Of a stretch of DNA of 21,220 nucleotides, positions 15,157 to 21,220 are shown piece after piece (position 1 is the stretch's first letter; each line of letters begins with the position of its first letter). The translations under genes were made by a program, and so were the position numbers. The notes under the pieces are model-generated. The model saw only the letters and a program-made list of their open reading frames with translations. It made no database searches and was not told where the DNA came from. Origin of the DNA: CAVPPA01 sp050730755 (GTDB taxonomy: Bacteria > Patescibacteriota > Saccharimonadia > Saccharimonadales > UBA4665); contig JBOHNR010000003.1 of NCBI GenBank assembly GCA_050730755.1, positions 1 through 21,220 on the forward strand, read 5' to 3'.

Positions 15157-15290
15157 ACCCCTAATCCTATCTGCTTGTCATAAATCGTATCTATACGTGT
15201 CTATCGTATACTGATGAGCTGGGAACAGCGAAATGCGAATTTCAAAAAGAATTAACGCTTATTGTATATTGCAGTAATATTTGCAACACA

Positions 15291-15320
15291 TTGACAGAAG
15301 TTACAAAGGCGTGTTACTCT
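15291..15320 (+). promoter_or_regulatory. Probable promoter of the rplC-rplE ribosomal protein operon
   Basis: A consensus -35 TTGACA (15291-15296) and, 18 bases on, TACTCT (15315-15320) preceded by TGT, an extended -10 signature. A second -10-like TATAAT (15361-15366) lacks a -35 at the right spacing and may be a secondary start. The resulting leader would be about 170-220 bases. Confidence 0.55.
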
Positions 15321-15379
15321 TATTTGGTAATTCGAAAAAACTGTATTTTGTGCGGGCTTATATAATCCACATATAACGG

Positions 15380-15517
15380 TGGTTGGGGCGAGTGGCACAG
15401 CTTATTTACTTCGAATACCAACCAAGCGGCAAAACTCACAATAACTTATAAAACAAACATTTTGCCGCTTGAGTCGGCTGCTCATGTGCCGAAGGTATAT
15501 GAGAGGGCTGTTGAGCA
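15380..15517 (+). promoter_or_regulatory. Structured 5' leader of rplC with three stem-loops
   Basis: TGGTTGG (15380-15386) pairs with CCAACCA (15418-15424). Next, the 12-base perfect stem CAAGCGGCAAAA (15423-15434) pairs with TTTTGCCGCTTG (15460-15471) across a 25-base A-rich loop. The first two stems share two bases, so they compete slightly. Then TGCTCA (15479-15484) pairs with TGAGCA (15512-15517), while CTCAT (15481-15485) could instead pair with ATGAG (15499-15503). The layout fits a cis-acting RNA controlling the ribosomal protein operon, for example by a product such as L4 as in the E. coli S10 leader. The ligand is unknown. Confidence 0.5.
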
Positions 15518-15536
15518 AATTGCTACATAAATCGAT

Positions 15537-15544
15537 AAAGGGAG
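15537..15544 (+). promoter_or_regulatory. Ribosome binding site fixing the rplC start
   Basis: AAAGGGAG ends only 2 bases before ATG 15547, which begins the conserved L3 N-terminus MKALITRKVGMT. The short spacing is slightly unusual, but the purine run is the only one near, and upstream in-frame ATGs would add non-conserved sequence. Confidence 0.7.
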
Positions 15545-15546
15545 CT

Positions 15547-16164
15547 ATGAAGGCATTGATTACTAGAAAGGTTGGCATGACGAGTACCATTACAGAGGAT
15601 GGTATTGTATCTGCTGTTACCCTGCTTTCAGCCAGTCCTAATATAGTAACGCAACTAAAGAATAAAGAATTAAACGGGTATTCTGCGGTTCAATTGGGTT
15701 TCGAGGAGACAACAGGACAAAAAGTTAACAAGCCACAGACTGGCCATCTAAAGACAGCTGGCACGCTGGTCAAGATTATCCGCGAGATTCGTACTCCAGA
15801 AGTTCCAGAAGACCTCAAGGTTGGAAACAAAATAAACCTCGAGGTCTTTTCAGTTGGCGATAAGGTTCAAGTAACTGGCACGAGTAAAGGTAAGGGTTGG
15901 GCTGGCACGATTAAGCGACATAATTTTCACCGTGGTCGAAAAACACATGGTGGCCGCAGTTACCGCCGCCCTGGTTCAATTGGCTCGATGTATCCCCAGA
16001 AGATCTTCAAAGGTAAGAAGATGGCTGGACAAATGGGTAGTGAGCAGGTAACGGTGAAGAATTTAAAGGTCGCCCTAGTTGACTCTTCGCATAGCGTCAT
16101 AGGAGTTACTGGAGCCGTACCAGGCCCGCGTCACGGCATTGTTCTAGTTAAGGGAGAATTGTAA
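15547..16164 (+). CDS. rplC: 50S ribosomal protein L3 (uL3)
   Basis: L3 nucleates assembly of the large subunit, and its central extension reaches toward the peptidyl transferase centre. The product of 205 aa starts MKALITRKVGMTSTI. It contains VTGTSKGKGWAGTIKRHNFHRG, THGGRSYRRPGSIGSMYPQK, and KGKKMAGQMGSEQVTVKNLKV, the family signature. The stretch RRPGSIGS replaces the HRAPGSIG type and is a lineage variant. It is the first gene of a 13-gene ribosomal protein operon. The TAA shares one base with the rplD ATG. The frame stays open upstream to 15469, but that part is leader RNA. Confidence 0.96.
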   Translation: MKALITRKVGMTSTITEDGIVSAVTLLSASPNIVTQLKNKELNGYSAVQLGFEETTGQKVNKPQTGHLKTAGTLVKIIREIRTPEVPEDLKVGNKINLEVFSVGDKVQVTGTSKGKGWAGTIKRHNFHRGRKTHGGRSYRRPGSIGSMYPQKIFKGKKMAGQMGSEQVTVKNLKVALVDSSHSVIGVTGAVPGPRHGIVLVKGEL

Positions 16165-16841
16165 TGACAATTCCAACTTTTACCAAAACTGGTACCAAGG
16201 CTGGTTCTCCAGCAAAACTCGATAAGCGAGTATTTGGTGTCCTACCGAAAGATCATTCGTTGCTTAATGACGCTTATATTGCCTATTTAGCACAAGGACG
16301 TGAGAACTTGGCAGTCACCAAGTCTCGCGGTAAGGTTAGTGGCGGTGGGCGCAAGCCATGGCGGCAAAAAGGCACCGGCCGTGCTCGTTTTGGCTCCAGC
16401 CGCAACCCAATCTGGAGGGGAGGTGGTGTTGCCTTTGGCCCAACTGGGCTTGAAAATTATGTTAAGCATTTGAACGTCAAGGCTAAGCGTTTGGCGGTTC
16501 GACAAGCTCTTAGTATGGCTGCTCACGATAACAAGATCAAAGTAGTTGAAGCATTTGAAAGTAAAGATGGTAAAGTCAGAAAAAGCGTTAGCCTGCTCCA
16601 TAAGATTGGCGCAGAGGGACGATTATTGATTGTTGTGGATCAAAAAGACGATCTAACTAAACGCTCAACTAGAAACTTGGCTGATGTGAAAGTAGTCCAG
16701 TCTAGCTATCTAAATGTTTTTGATATTTTAAACGCGGACGCTATTATTCTTGAACAAGAGGCCCTACGTCTGGCAACCGAGCGACTGATAGAAAATATTA
16801 AAGTTCCGGCTCCTTCGCAAAAGGACCTGACAAATGAGTAA
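16164..16841 (+). CDS. rplD: 50S ribosomal protein L4 (uL4)
   Basis: L4 lines the nascent-chain exit tunnel through its extended loop and, in E. coli, represses the S10 operon. Within 225 aa the tunnel-loop signature is clear: SRGKVSGGGRKPWRQKGTGRAR and then SSRNPIWRGGGVAFGP. The globular part VKAKRLAVRQALSMAAHDNKI and the end VFDILNADAIILEQEAL are typical. It overlaps rplC by one base and rplW by 8 bases. Given the structured rplC leader, L4 autoregulation is possible but unproven. Confidence 0.96.
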   Translation: MTIPTFTKTGTKAGSPAKLDKRVFGVLPKDHSLLNDAYIAYLAQGRENLAVTKSRGKVSGGGRKPWRQKGTGRARFGSSRNPIWRGGGVAFGPTGLENYVKHLNVKAKRLAVRQALSMAAHDNKIKVVEAFESKDGKVRKSVSLLHKIGAEGRLLIVVDQKDDLTKRSTRNLADVKVVQSSYLNVFDILNADAIILEQEALRLATERLIENIKVPAPSQKDLTNE

Positions 16842-17280
16842 AACACTATTTTTGAAACCCCGGCTGAGCGAGCAGTCTTATGCTCTGGCTCAAAAAGAGC
16901 GTGTATATGTCTTTGATGTACCTAAAAAAACTGATAAGGTCGATTTAGCTCGATCAGTTGCCGAACAATTTGAGGTTAAGGTTTTGTCGGTGAATGTTAC
17001 ACATATTAAAGGTAAGTCTAAGCGGATAGCTTCTATTAATGGTAAGCGTCGGTCTAACGCACAAGGTTCACGTAATGACATAAAGAAAGCCTATGTCAAA
17101 TTGGCTGAAGGTTTTAGCTTACCGTTCTTTGCGGCGATTGAAGAAGCTGAAGAAAAAGAGCAAGCGGTCCAGGAAAAAGTCGATAAAGCAGTTGCTAAAC
17201 AAACTAAAAAAGATACTGAGACTCCTAAGGTCGGGCGCCGGGGGATTCATCTGATGCGCAAGAAACGGGAGGAAGAATAA
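16834..17280 (+). CDS. rplW: 50S ribosomal protein L23 (uL23) with C-terminal extension
   Basis: L23 sits at the tunnel exit and is the docking site for trigger factor and SRP. Residues 1-100 match the family: KPRLSEQSYALAQ, YVFDV, and the RNA-binding loop KGKSKRIASINGKRRSN, then KKAYVKLAEGFSLPFF. Usual bacterial L23 ends about there at 95-100 aa. This protein continues to 148 aa with a charged Glu/Lys-rich segment (101-125) that could form a helix or coiled coil, and a basic tail GRRGIHLMRKKREEE. The start lies inside the end of rplD (8-base overlap) with AAGGA at 16821-16825. The TAA overlaps the rplB ATG. Confidence 0.96.
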   Translation: MSKTLFLKPRLSEQSYALAQKERVYVFDVPKKTDKVDLARSVAEQFEVKVLSVNVTHIKGKSKRIASINGKRRSNAQGSRNDIKKAYVKLAEGFSLPFFAAIEEAEEKEQAVQEKVDKAVAKQTKKDTETPKVGRRGIHLMRKKREEE

Positions 17281-18116
17281 TGTCTATCAAAGCTTATAAT
17301 CCAACGTCTCCTGGCCGCCGGGGGATGACTAGCCGTGACTTCAGCGATATTACTACCAAGAAACCGCTACGCTCGTTGCTGATTCCTAAACGCCGAGGCA
17401 GTGGTCGCAATAACCAGGGCCGGATCACAACTAGGCACCAAGGCGGCGGTGCGCGCCAATTCTACCGAATTGTTAATTTTAAGCTAGCTGATGGCATAAC
17501 GACTACTGTTGAACACATCGAATACGATCCAAACCGGAGCGCCAGAATTGCTCGTGTCAAAGAGGCTAACGGCACATACCACTATGTAATTGCCGCGAAT
17601 GGTATAAAAGTGGGTCAAAAGATAAGTAGTGGAGAGGAGGCTGCCATCGAAACGGGTAACCGTTTACCAATTCAGAATATACCGGTTGGTAGCATTATTC
17701 ACGCAATTGAGCTGCAGCCTGGTCGTGGCGCCCAGATAGTTCGCAGTGCTGGCAGCGGTGCGCAATTGATGGCTAAGGATGAGATTAACGCTCAGGTTCG
17801 CTTACCAAGTGGTGAGATTCGCCTGTTCAATCTTAGATGCACTGCCAGTATCGGTAGTATTGGCAATGAGCAACATAAGAATATCAAGTACGGCAAAGCC
17901 GGCCGTCGACGTAATATGGGTAAACGTCCAAGTGTTCGTGGTGTTGTTATGAATGCGGTTGACCACCCCCATGGTGGTGGTGACGGTGGTCGCCATCGCA
18001 TGGCTAAGGCACCTCGAACGCCCTGGGGTCAAAAGACTCTGGGCTATAAAACAAGGCGCAGTAAGAATACCGGGCAATTTATCGTGAGAAGCCGCCATGC
18101 GGCTAAAAGGACTTAA
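17280..18116 (+). CDS. rplB: 50S ribosomal protein L2 (uL2)
   Basis: L2 is a highly conserved 23S rRNA binding protein needed for subunit association and peptidyl transferase activity. The 278-aa product contains GRNNQGRITTRHQGGGARQFYR, VEHIEYDPNRSARIARV, and near the C-terminus MNAVDHPHGGGDGGR with the conserved functional His. TLGYKTRR and FIVRSRHAAKRT close the protein. It starts on the last A of the rplW stop. An 11-base gap separates it from rpsS, one of the larger gaps in the operon. Confidence 0.98.
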   Translation: MSIKAYNPTSPGRRGMTSRDFSDITTKKPLRSLLIPKRRGSGRNNQGRITTRHQGGGARQFYRIVNFKLADGITTTVEHIEYDPNRSARIARVKEANGTYHYVIAANGIKVGQKISSGEEAAIETGNRLPIQNIPVGSIIHAIELQPGRGAQIVRSAGSGAQLMAKDEINAQVRLPSGEIRLFNLRCTASIGSIGNEQHKNIKYGKAGRRRNMGKRPSVRGVVMNAVDHPHGGGDGGRHRMAKAPRTPWGQKTLGYKTRRSKNTGQFIVRSRHAAKRT

Positions 18117-18127
18117 AAGGTAAAGTA

Positions 18128-18427
18128 ATGAGCCGTTCACTGAAAAAAGGACCATTTGTTGATTTTAAACTAGCTAAGAAAGTAGCCGCTTTAAGCGCTG
18201 AAGATCGGACAATCATCAAAACTTGGGCTAGGGCTAGCACAATTAGCCCGGATTTTGTTGGCCGAACGATTGCTGTTCATAACGGCAAGGTCCACGTGCC
18301 AGTTTTTATAACTGAAAATATGGTTGGCCATAAACTTGGCGAGTTCTCGCCAACGCGTAAATTCCGTGGCCACGGTGGTAAGTTAGCCAAAAGTTCTGAA
18401 CCAAGTAAGGAAGGCGGTCGGTCATGA
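18128..18427 (+). CDS. rpsS: 30S ribosomal protein S19 (uS19)
   Basis: S19 lies in the head of the small subunit and contacts the A-site finger bridge. The 99-aa product begins MSRSLKKGPFVDFKLAKKV and carries TWARASTISPDFVGRTIAVHNGKVHVPVFITENMVGHKLGEFSPTR in shorter blocks, ending FRGHGGK. AAAAGG (18114-18119) serves as ribosome binding site. It ends in TGA, which shows that UGA is a stop here, and overlaps rplV by four bases (ATGA). Confidence 0.97.
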   Translation: MSRSLKKGPFVDFKLAKKVAALSAEDRTIIKTWARASTISPDFVGRTIAVHNGKVHVPVFITENMVGHKLGEFSPTRKFRGHGGKLAKSSEPSKEGGRS

Positions 18428-18804
18428 ATGTAACGGCAATTGCCAGAGGCGTTCCTTTAAGCCCTCGTAAGGTCAGTGTTGTAGCTAGCCTAGTTCGTGG
18501 TCGAACAGTAGAAGATGCTCTAGTTATACTTCAGCATACACCTCGGCGCAGTGCCTTAGCGGTCGTTAAAACTATCGCTAGCGCTAAAGCAAACGCTGAT
18601 AGGAATCATAACTTGAGGCCTGAAACCTTACGTATTGTTGAAATTAGCGTAACTCCTGGCCCGAGACTGAAACGCTTTCGTGCTGCCGCTCGTGGACAGG
18701 CCTTACCATTTCAGCTAAGGTCTTCGCACATTCACGTTGTTGTTAACGGTGAAGAGCGGGTTGCCAAGAAGCCAGCTAAACTTGCCAGCAGGAAGGCGAA
18801 ATAA
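18424..18804 (+). CDS. rplV: 50S ribosomal protein L22 (uL22)
   Basis: L22 contributes, with L4, to the narrow part of the exit tunnel; the beta-hairpin is the macrolide-resistance site. The 126-aa product contains PLSPRKVSVVASLVRGRTVEDAL, LAVVKTIASAKANADRNH and the hairpin region PGPRLKRFRAAARGQALPFQ followed by SSHIHVVV. A Lys/Ala-rich tail ends the protein. Its ATG is within the last codons of rpsS (ATGA overlap) and its TAA overlaps the rpsC ATG. Confidence 0.96.
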   Translation: MNVTAIARGVPLSPRKVSVVASLVRGRTVEDALVILQHTPRRSALAVVKTIASAKANADRNHNLRPETLRIVEISVTPGPRLKRFRAAARGQALPFQLRSSHIHVVVNGEERVAKKPAKLASRKAK

Positions 18805-19433
18805 TGGGCCAAAAAGTAAATCCTATTTCCATGCGCTTACAGGTCAGTAAAAACTGGAGCGGTAAGTGGTTTGTTGATAAGCGTGAATATCCTAAGTATC
18901 TCAAGGACGATTTGACCGTCCGCAAGCTTATTCAAGATAAAATTGGCACTCGTGGAGCTATTAACCGAGTGGAGATCACGCGTACTCAAAACCTTGTCAC
19001 AGTCGCCATTAGCACGGCAAAAGCTGGCGTTGTTATAGGTCGTGGCGGAACAGGCGTACAAGAACTAAAAGTTGCTATCGAAAAGATTTACGCAGTACCA
19101 GTACGAGTTGATGTTGACGAAATTAAAAAGCCAGAATTATATGCTAAATTAGTGGCTGAAAACATTGCCCACCAGCTAGAACGTCGTATGAGTTTCCGAA
19201 GAGCAATGAAATCTGCTTTAACTAATACTATGAGAGCTGGCGCTAAAGGCGTCCGAATTGAAGTCAGTGGCCGACTAGGGGGATCTGAGATGTCTCGCCG
19301 TGAGAAAGAAGTTACCGGTTCGGTACCGCTACACACCATTAGGGCAGACATCGATTACGCCTTGATACATGCTAAAACCAAATCAGGGATTATTGGTGTT
19401 AAAGTCTGGGTCTATAAGGGAGAGGTGTTGTAG
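18804..19433 (+). CDS. rpsC: 30S ribosomal protein S3 (uS3)
   Basis: S3 forms part of the mRNA entry tunnel and its helicase activity. The 209-aa product starts MGQKVNPISMRLQVSKNW. The KH domain has the GxxG loop in GVVIGRGGTGVQELK (residues about 75-89). The C-terminal domain has MSFRRAMKSAL, GAKGVRIEVSGRLGGSEMSR and IGVKVWVYKGEV. It lacks the extra C-terminal tail seen in some bacteria but is complete. The start overlaps the rplV stop by one base. Confidence 0.97.
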   Translation: MGQKVNPISMRLQVSKNWSGKWFVDKREYPKYLKDDLTVRKLIQDKIGTRGAINRVEITRTQNLVTVAISTAKAGVVIGRGGTGVQELKVAIEKIYAVPVRVDVDEIKKPELYAKLVAENIAHQLERRMSFRRAMKSALTNTMRAGAKGVRIEVSGRLGGSEMSRREKEVTGSVPLHTIRADIDYALIHAKTKSGIIGVKVWVYKGEVL

Positions 19434-19435
19434 TC

Positions 19436-19849
19436 ATGTTACTGCCAAGTAGAACCAAGTTTAGAAAAGTCCGTAAAGGTCGAATTAACGGTGTTGCGAC
19501 GAGTAACAACTATATTGCCTTTGGTGATTTTGCCCTCCAAGCTCAAGGTAATGAACGCATCACATCCCGGCAAATCGAGGCCAGCCGACAGGCCATGACA
19601 CGTTATATTCAGCGCGGTGGTAAAATTTGGATCCGTATTTTCCCGCACACGCCTGTTACACGCAAGCCCCAGGATGTCAAAATGGGCAGCGGTAAAGGCA
19701 ACCCAGAGTTTTTTGTAGCCAAAGTCCGGCCAGGAACTATTTTATTTGAGATGCAAGGTGTTAGCGAAGCTATGGCTCGTGAAGCAATGCGTCTGGCCGG
19801 TAATAAATTACCAGTCAAAACGAAATTTATAACTCGCGAGGAGGTTTAG
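19436..19849 (+). CDS. rplP: 50S ribosomal protein L16 (uL16)
   Basis: L16 helps form the A-site tRNA binding region of the large subunit and is a late assembly protein. In 137 aa the family blocks are MLLPSRTKFRKVRKGR, ITSRQIEASRQAMTRYIQRG, IWIRIFPHTPVTRKP, and KMGSGKGNPEFFVAKVRPG, ending LAGNKLPVKTKF. It starts 2 bases after the rpsC stop, with a GGGAGAGG purine run just upstream. Confidence 0.97.
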   Translation: MLLPSRTKFRKVRKGRINGVATSNNYIAFGDFALQAQGNERITSRQIEASRQAMTRYIQRGGKIWIRIFPHTPVTRKPQDVKMGSGKGNPEFFVAKVRPGTILFEMQGVSEAMAREAMRLAGNKLPVKTKFITREEV

Positions 19850-19850
19850 G

Positions 19851-20051
19851 ATGAAAGTTACAGATATACGCAAACTAAGTACACCTGACCTTGCGACCGA
19901 GAGTACCAAACTCCGGGAAGAAATCACCAATATGAAGCGTCGCTTGAGTACAGGCGAAACCCAAAACAGCCGTTTGATCCGCAACAAACGCAAAGATCTT
20001 GCTAGAATTTTGACCGTCCTAAGCGAGCAACTCTCTAAGGAGAAAATATAA
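19851..20051 (+). CDS. rpmC: 50S ribosomal protein L29 (uL29)
   Basis: L29 is a small two-helix protein at the tunnel exit next to L23. Of the 66 aa, the pattern MKVTDIRKLSTPDLATESTK, then LREEITNMKRRLSTGETQN and IRNKRKDLARILTVLSEQ, is typical. GAGGAGG at the end of rplP is a strong ribosome binding site. One base separates it from rplP, and the TAA overlaps the rpsQ ATG. Confidence 0.95.
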   Translation: MKVTDIRKLSTPDLATESTKLREEITNMKRRLSTGETQNSRLIRNKRKDLARILTVLSEQLSKEKI

Positions 20052-20320
20052 TGTCTCGTACGGTTGTCGGAACAGTAACATCGGCTAATGCCGCTAAAAC
20101 TATTGTTGTCACGGTTCAGACGCGTAAAACGCATCCCCTATACCGAAAGCAATACACAGTCAGCCGAAAATTTATGGCTCATGACGAAAAAGACGAAGCG
20201 AAAGTTGGCGACAAGGTGGCCATTGTCGAGACCCGACCGATTAGCGCGCGCAAGCATTTCAAACTGGAGAGCATAATTGAGAAACCAAAGTTGAGTGGCG
20301 ATGACATGGGGGTGCTCTAA
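20051..20320 (+). CDS. rpsQ: 30S ribosomal protein S17 (uS17)
   Basis: S17 is a primary 16S rRNA binder with an OB fold. The 89-aa product shows RTVVGTVTSANAAKTIVVTV, THPLYRKQYTVSRKFMAHDE, VGDKVAIVETRPISARKHFK and LESIIEKP, as in the family. The start overlaps the rpmC stop by one base and the gene abuts rplN with no gap. Confidence 0.96.
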   Translation: MSRTVVGTVTSANAAKTIVVTVQTRKTHPLYRKQYTVSRKFMAHDEKDEAKVGDKVAIVETRPISARKHFKLESIIEKPKLSGDDMGVL

Positions 20321-20689
20321 ATGATCCAACAGGAGTCTCGATTGGTTGTCTGCGATAATAGTGGCGCTCGAGAGATTTTGTGTATCCGTGTTCTTGGCGG
20401 CACTCGGCGACGTTATGCAGCCGTTGGCGATATTATCGTTGCAACAGTTAAAGAGGCCACGCCAAGCGGCAACGTAAGAAAAAAATCGGTTGTTAAGGCA
20501 CTTGTTGTCCGCACCAAGAATCCAATTAACCGCAAAGATGGCTCGACCATAAAATTCGATGACAATGCTGCTGTTATTATTGGTGACGACAAGCTGCCCC
20601 GGGGGACGCGTATTTTCGGACCTGTTCCAAGAGAATTACGGGATCTTGGTTATAGCAAGATCATCAGCCTTGCGCCGGAGGTGCTATAA
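20321..20689 (+). CDS. rplN: 50S ribosomal protein L14 (uL14)
   Basis: L14 sits at the intersubunit face of the large subunit and binds silencing factor RsfS in many bacteria. The 122-aa product starts MIQQESRLVVCDNSGAREIL and contains GDIIVATVKEATPSGNVRKK, VVRTKNPINRKDGSTIKFDD and GTRIFGPVPRELRDLGYSKI, all signature blocks. It begins immediately after the rpsQ TAA. Confidence 0.97.
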   Translation: MIQQESRLVVCDNSGAREILCIRVLGGTRRRYAAVGDIIVATVKEATPSGNVRKKSVVKALVVRTKNPINRKDGSTIKFDDNAAVIIGDDKLPRGTRIFGPVPRELRDLGYSKIISLAPEVL

Positions 20690-20691
20690 CT

Positions 20692-21024
20692 ATGTCTGAA
20701 CAAGTATATAAAATTAGGCTTAAGAAAGACGACTTGGTCGTAGTCAGAACGGGTAAATACAAAGGTCAAATCGGCAAAATTTTGATGACACATCCACAAC
20801 TGAATATGGTGACTGTTGAAGGCATTAACATTGTCAAGAGACATATCAAACCGAATAAAGCTCAACCGCAAGGCGCTGTCTTAGAACTGACTAAACCCAT
20901 GCATGTAAATAAAGTAGGTATTTTGGATCCAACCACTAAAAAGCCAGTCCGTATAGGTTTTAAGATTTCGGATGACAGCAAAAAAACGCGTTTCTATAAG
21001 GGCAGCGGCAAGGAGATAAAGTAA
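20692..21024 (+). CDS. rplX: 50S ribosomal protein L24 (uL24)
   Basis: L24 is an early assembly protein with a KOW domain near the tunnel exit. The 110-aa product has the KOW motif in LVVVRTGKYKGQIGKIL (about residues 15-31), the VEGINIVKRHIKPN block, and IGFKISDDSKKTRFYKGSG. GGAGGTG at the end of rplN provides the ribosome binding site, 2 bases separate the two genes, and the TAA overlaps the rplE ATG. Confidence 0.95.
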   Translation: MSEQVYKIRLKKDDLVVVRTGKYKGQIGKILMTHPQLNMVTVEGINIVKRHIKPNKAQPQGAVLELTKPMHVNKVGILDPTTKKPVRIGFKISDDSKKTRFYKGSGKEIK

Positions 21025-21220
21025 TGGCCACGGCAATCGCTCAACAACCAATTAGACCCCGTCTCCTCTTGCAATATCAAACCGAGTTTGTAAAAGTCTT
21101 ACAAAAAGAACTCAAGCTTAAAAATGTTAACCAAGTTCCATCTCTTGAGAAAATTGTCATAAATGTAGGCTTAGGCCGGGTTAAAGAGAATAAGAAAGCT
21201 ATGGAAGTAGCCATCAACAC
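21024..21220 (+). CDS. rplE: 50S ribosomal protein L5 (uL5), N-terminal part cut by window end
   Basis: L5 binds 5S rRNA in the central protuberance. The visible 65 residues begin MATAIAQQPIRPRLLLQYQT and include KNVNQVPSLEKIVINVGLG, the conserved N-terminal block of L5, followed by KENKKAMEVA. AAGGAG (21010-21014 region) upstream and the one-base overlap with the rplX stop support the start. The rest lies beyond the window. Confidence 0.95.
   Translation, partial: MATAIAQQPIRPRLLLQYQTEFVKVLQKELKLKNVNQVPSLEKIVINVGLGRVKENKKAMEVAIN

Larger units (their letters stand above)
15093..15546 (+). other. 454-base non-coding region before rplC
   Basis: No credible gene is seen here. From left to right it holds the long hairpin (15102-15156), the repeat ATCGTAT at 15184-15190 and 15203-15209, the short palindrome CGTAT-CT-ATACG (15186-15197), and a promoter with TTGACA (15291-15296). 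A perfect TATAAT follows at 15361-15366. A leader of about 170-220 bases with several stem-loops then runs up to the rplC ribosome binding site. I looked for tRNA, SRP RNA and similar cores and found none. Confidence 0.7.

Noticed and set aside
15370..15430. tRNA-like or SRP-RNA-like sequence (TTCGAAT loop, CCACCC runs)
   Set aside because: TTCGAAT is not flanked by a 5-pair T-stem, there is no acceptor or anticodon arm, and the SRP RNA core sequence is absent.
15469..15546. N-terminal extension of rplC by 26 residues
   Set aside because: Conserved L3 begins MKALITRKVGMT at 15547 with a ribosome binding site. The upstream part falls in the structured leader.
18425..18427. UGA as a sense codon, as in some Patescibacteria
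   Set aside because: TGA ends rpsS exactly at the expected S19 C-terminus, with rplV starting in the overlap. No in-frame TGA occurs inside the core genes.
1..21220. CRISPR arrays, insertion sequences, prophage or attachment sites
   Set aside because: No regularly spaced repeats, transposase-like frames or terminal repeats were seen. Apart from the unknown genes, the region is core genome.

Overview
The window is a dense, single-strand block of core information-processing genes from a bacterium, most likely a Patescibacteria/CPR member and probably Saccharibacteria (TM7). That placement is inference. It rests on the gene order, compact genes with frequent one-base overlaps, small clade-specific proteins inserted into universal operons, and highly divergent but complete RNA polymerase and EF-G. 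The standard stop code applies: TGA ends rpsS, so this is not a UGA-recoding lineage. By eye the base composition is moderate, somewhat below 50% G+C. All supported genes are on the + strand.

Layout: (1) 1-807: the tail of a probable trigger factor gene, then clpP. clpP is preceded by a CIRCE operator (HrcA site) whose spacer holds the promoter -35. The -10 lies so close to the ATG that the mRNA should be leaderless. (2) 1097-8517: rpoB-rpoC, overlapping by one base, without the usual rplJ-rplL upstream. (3) 8646-12041: the str operon rpsL-rpsG-(unknown 134-aa protein)-fusA. (4) 12173-13767: tuf with its own promoter, then rpsJ. (5) 13836-15092: three unrecognised small genes, two of them for three-helix membrane proteins, which separate rpsJ from the rest of the S10 operon. 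(6) 15093-15546: a 454-base non-coding stretch with a long hairpin, promoter elements and a structured rplC leader. (7) 15547-21220: rplC-rplD-rplW-rplB-rpsS-rplV-rpsC-rplP-rpmC-rpsQ-rplN-rplX-rplE (cut by the window end), tightly packed and mostly overlapping.

Together the genes supply the catalytic core of RNA polymerase, the translation elongation GTPases, 16 ribosomal proteins and a heat-shock-controlled protease.

The most notable observations are departures at normally invariant sites. EF-G carries NKVN instead of NKxD and lacks the G5 Ser-Ala, while EF-Tu next door is canonical. RpoC lacks seven of the eight zinc-ribbon cysteines, and its trigger loop has charge-changing substitutions beside the catalytic His. 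Other points of interest are two putative leaderless transcripts with operator-like repeats over the -35, the unknown gene inside the str operon, and the multi-hairpin leader before rplC.
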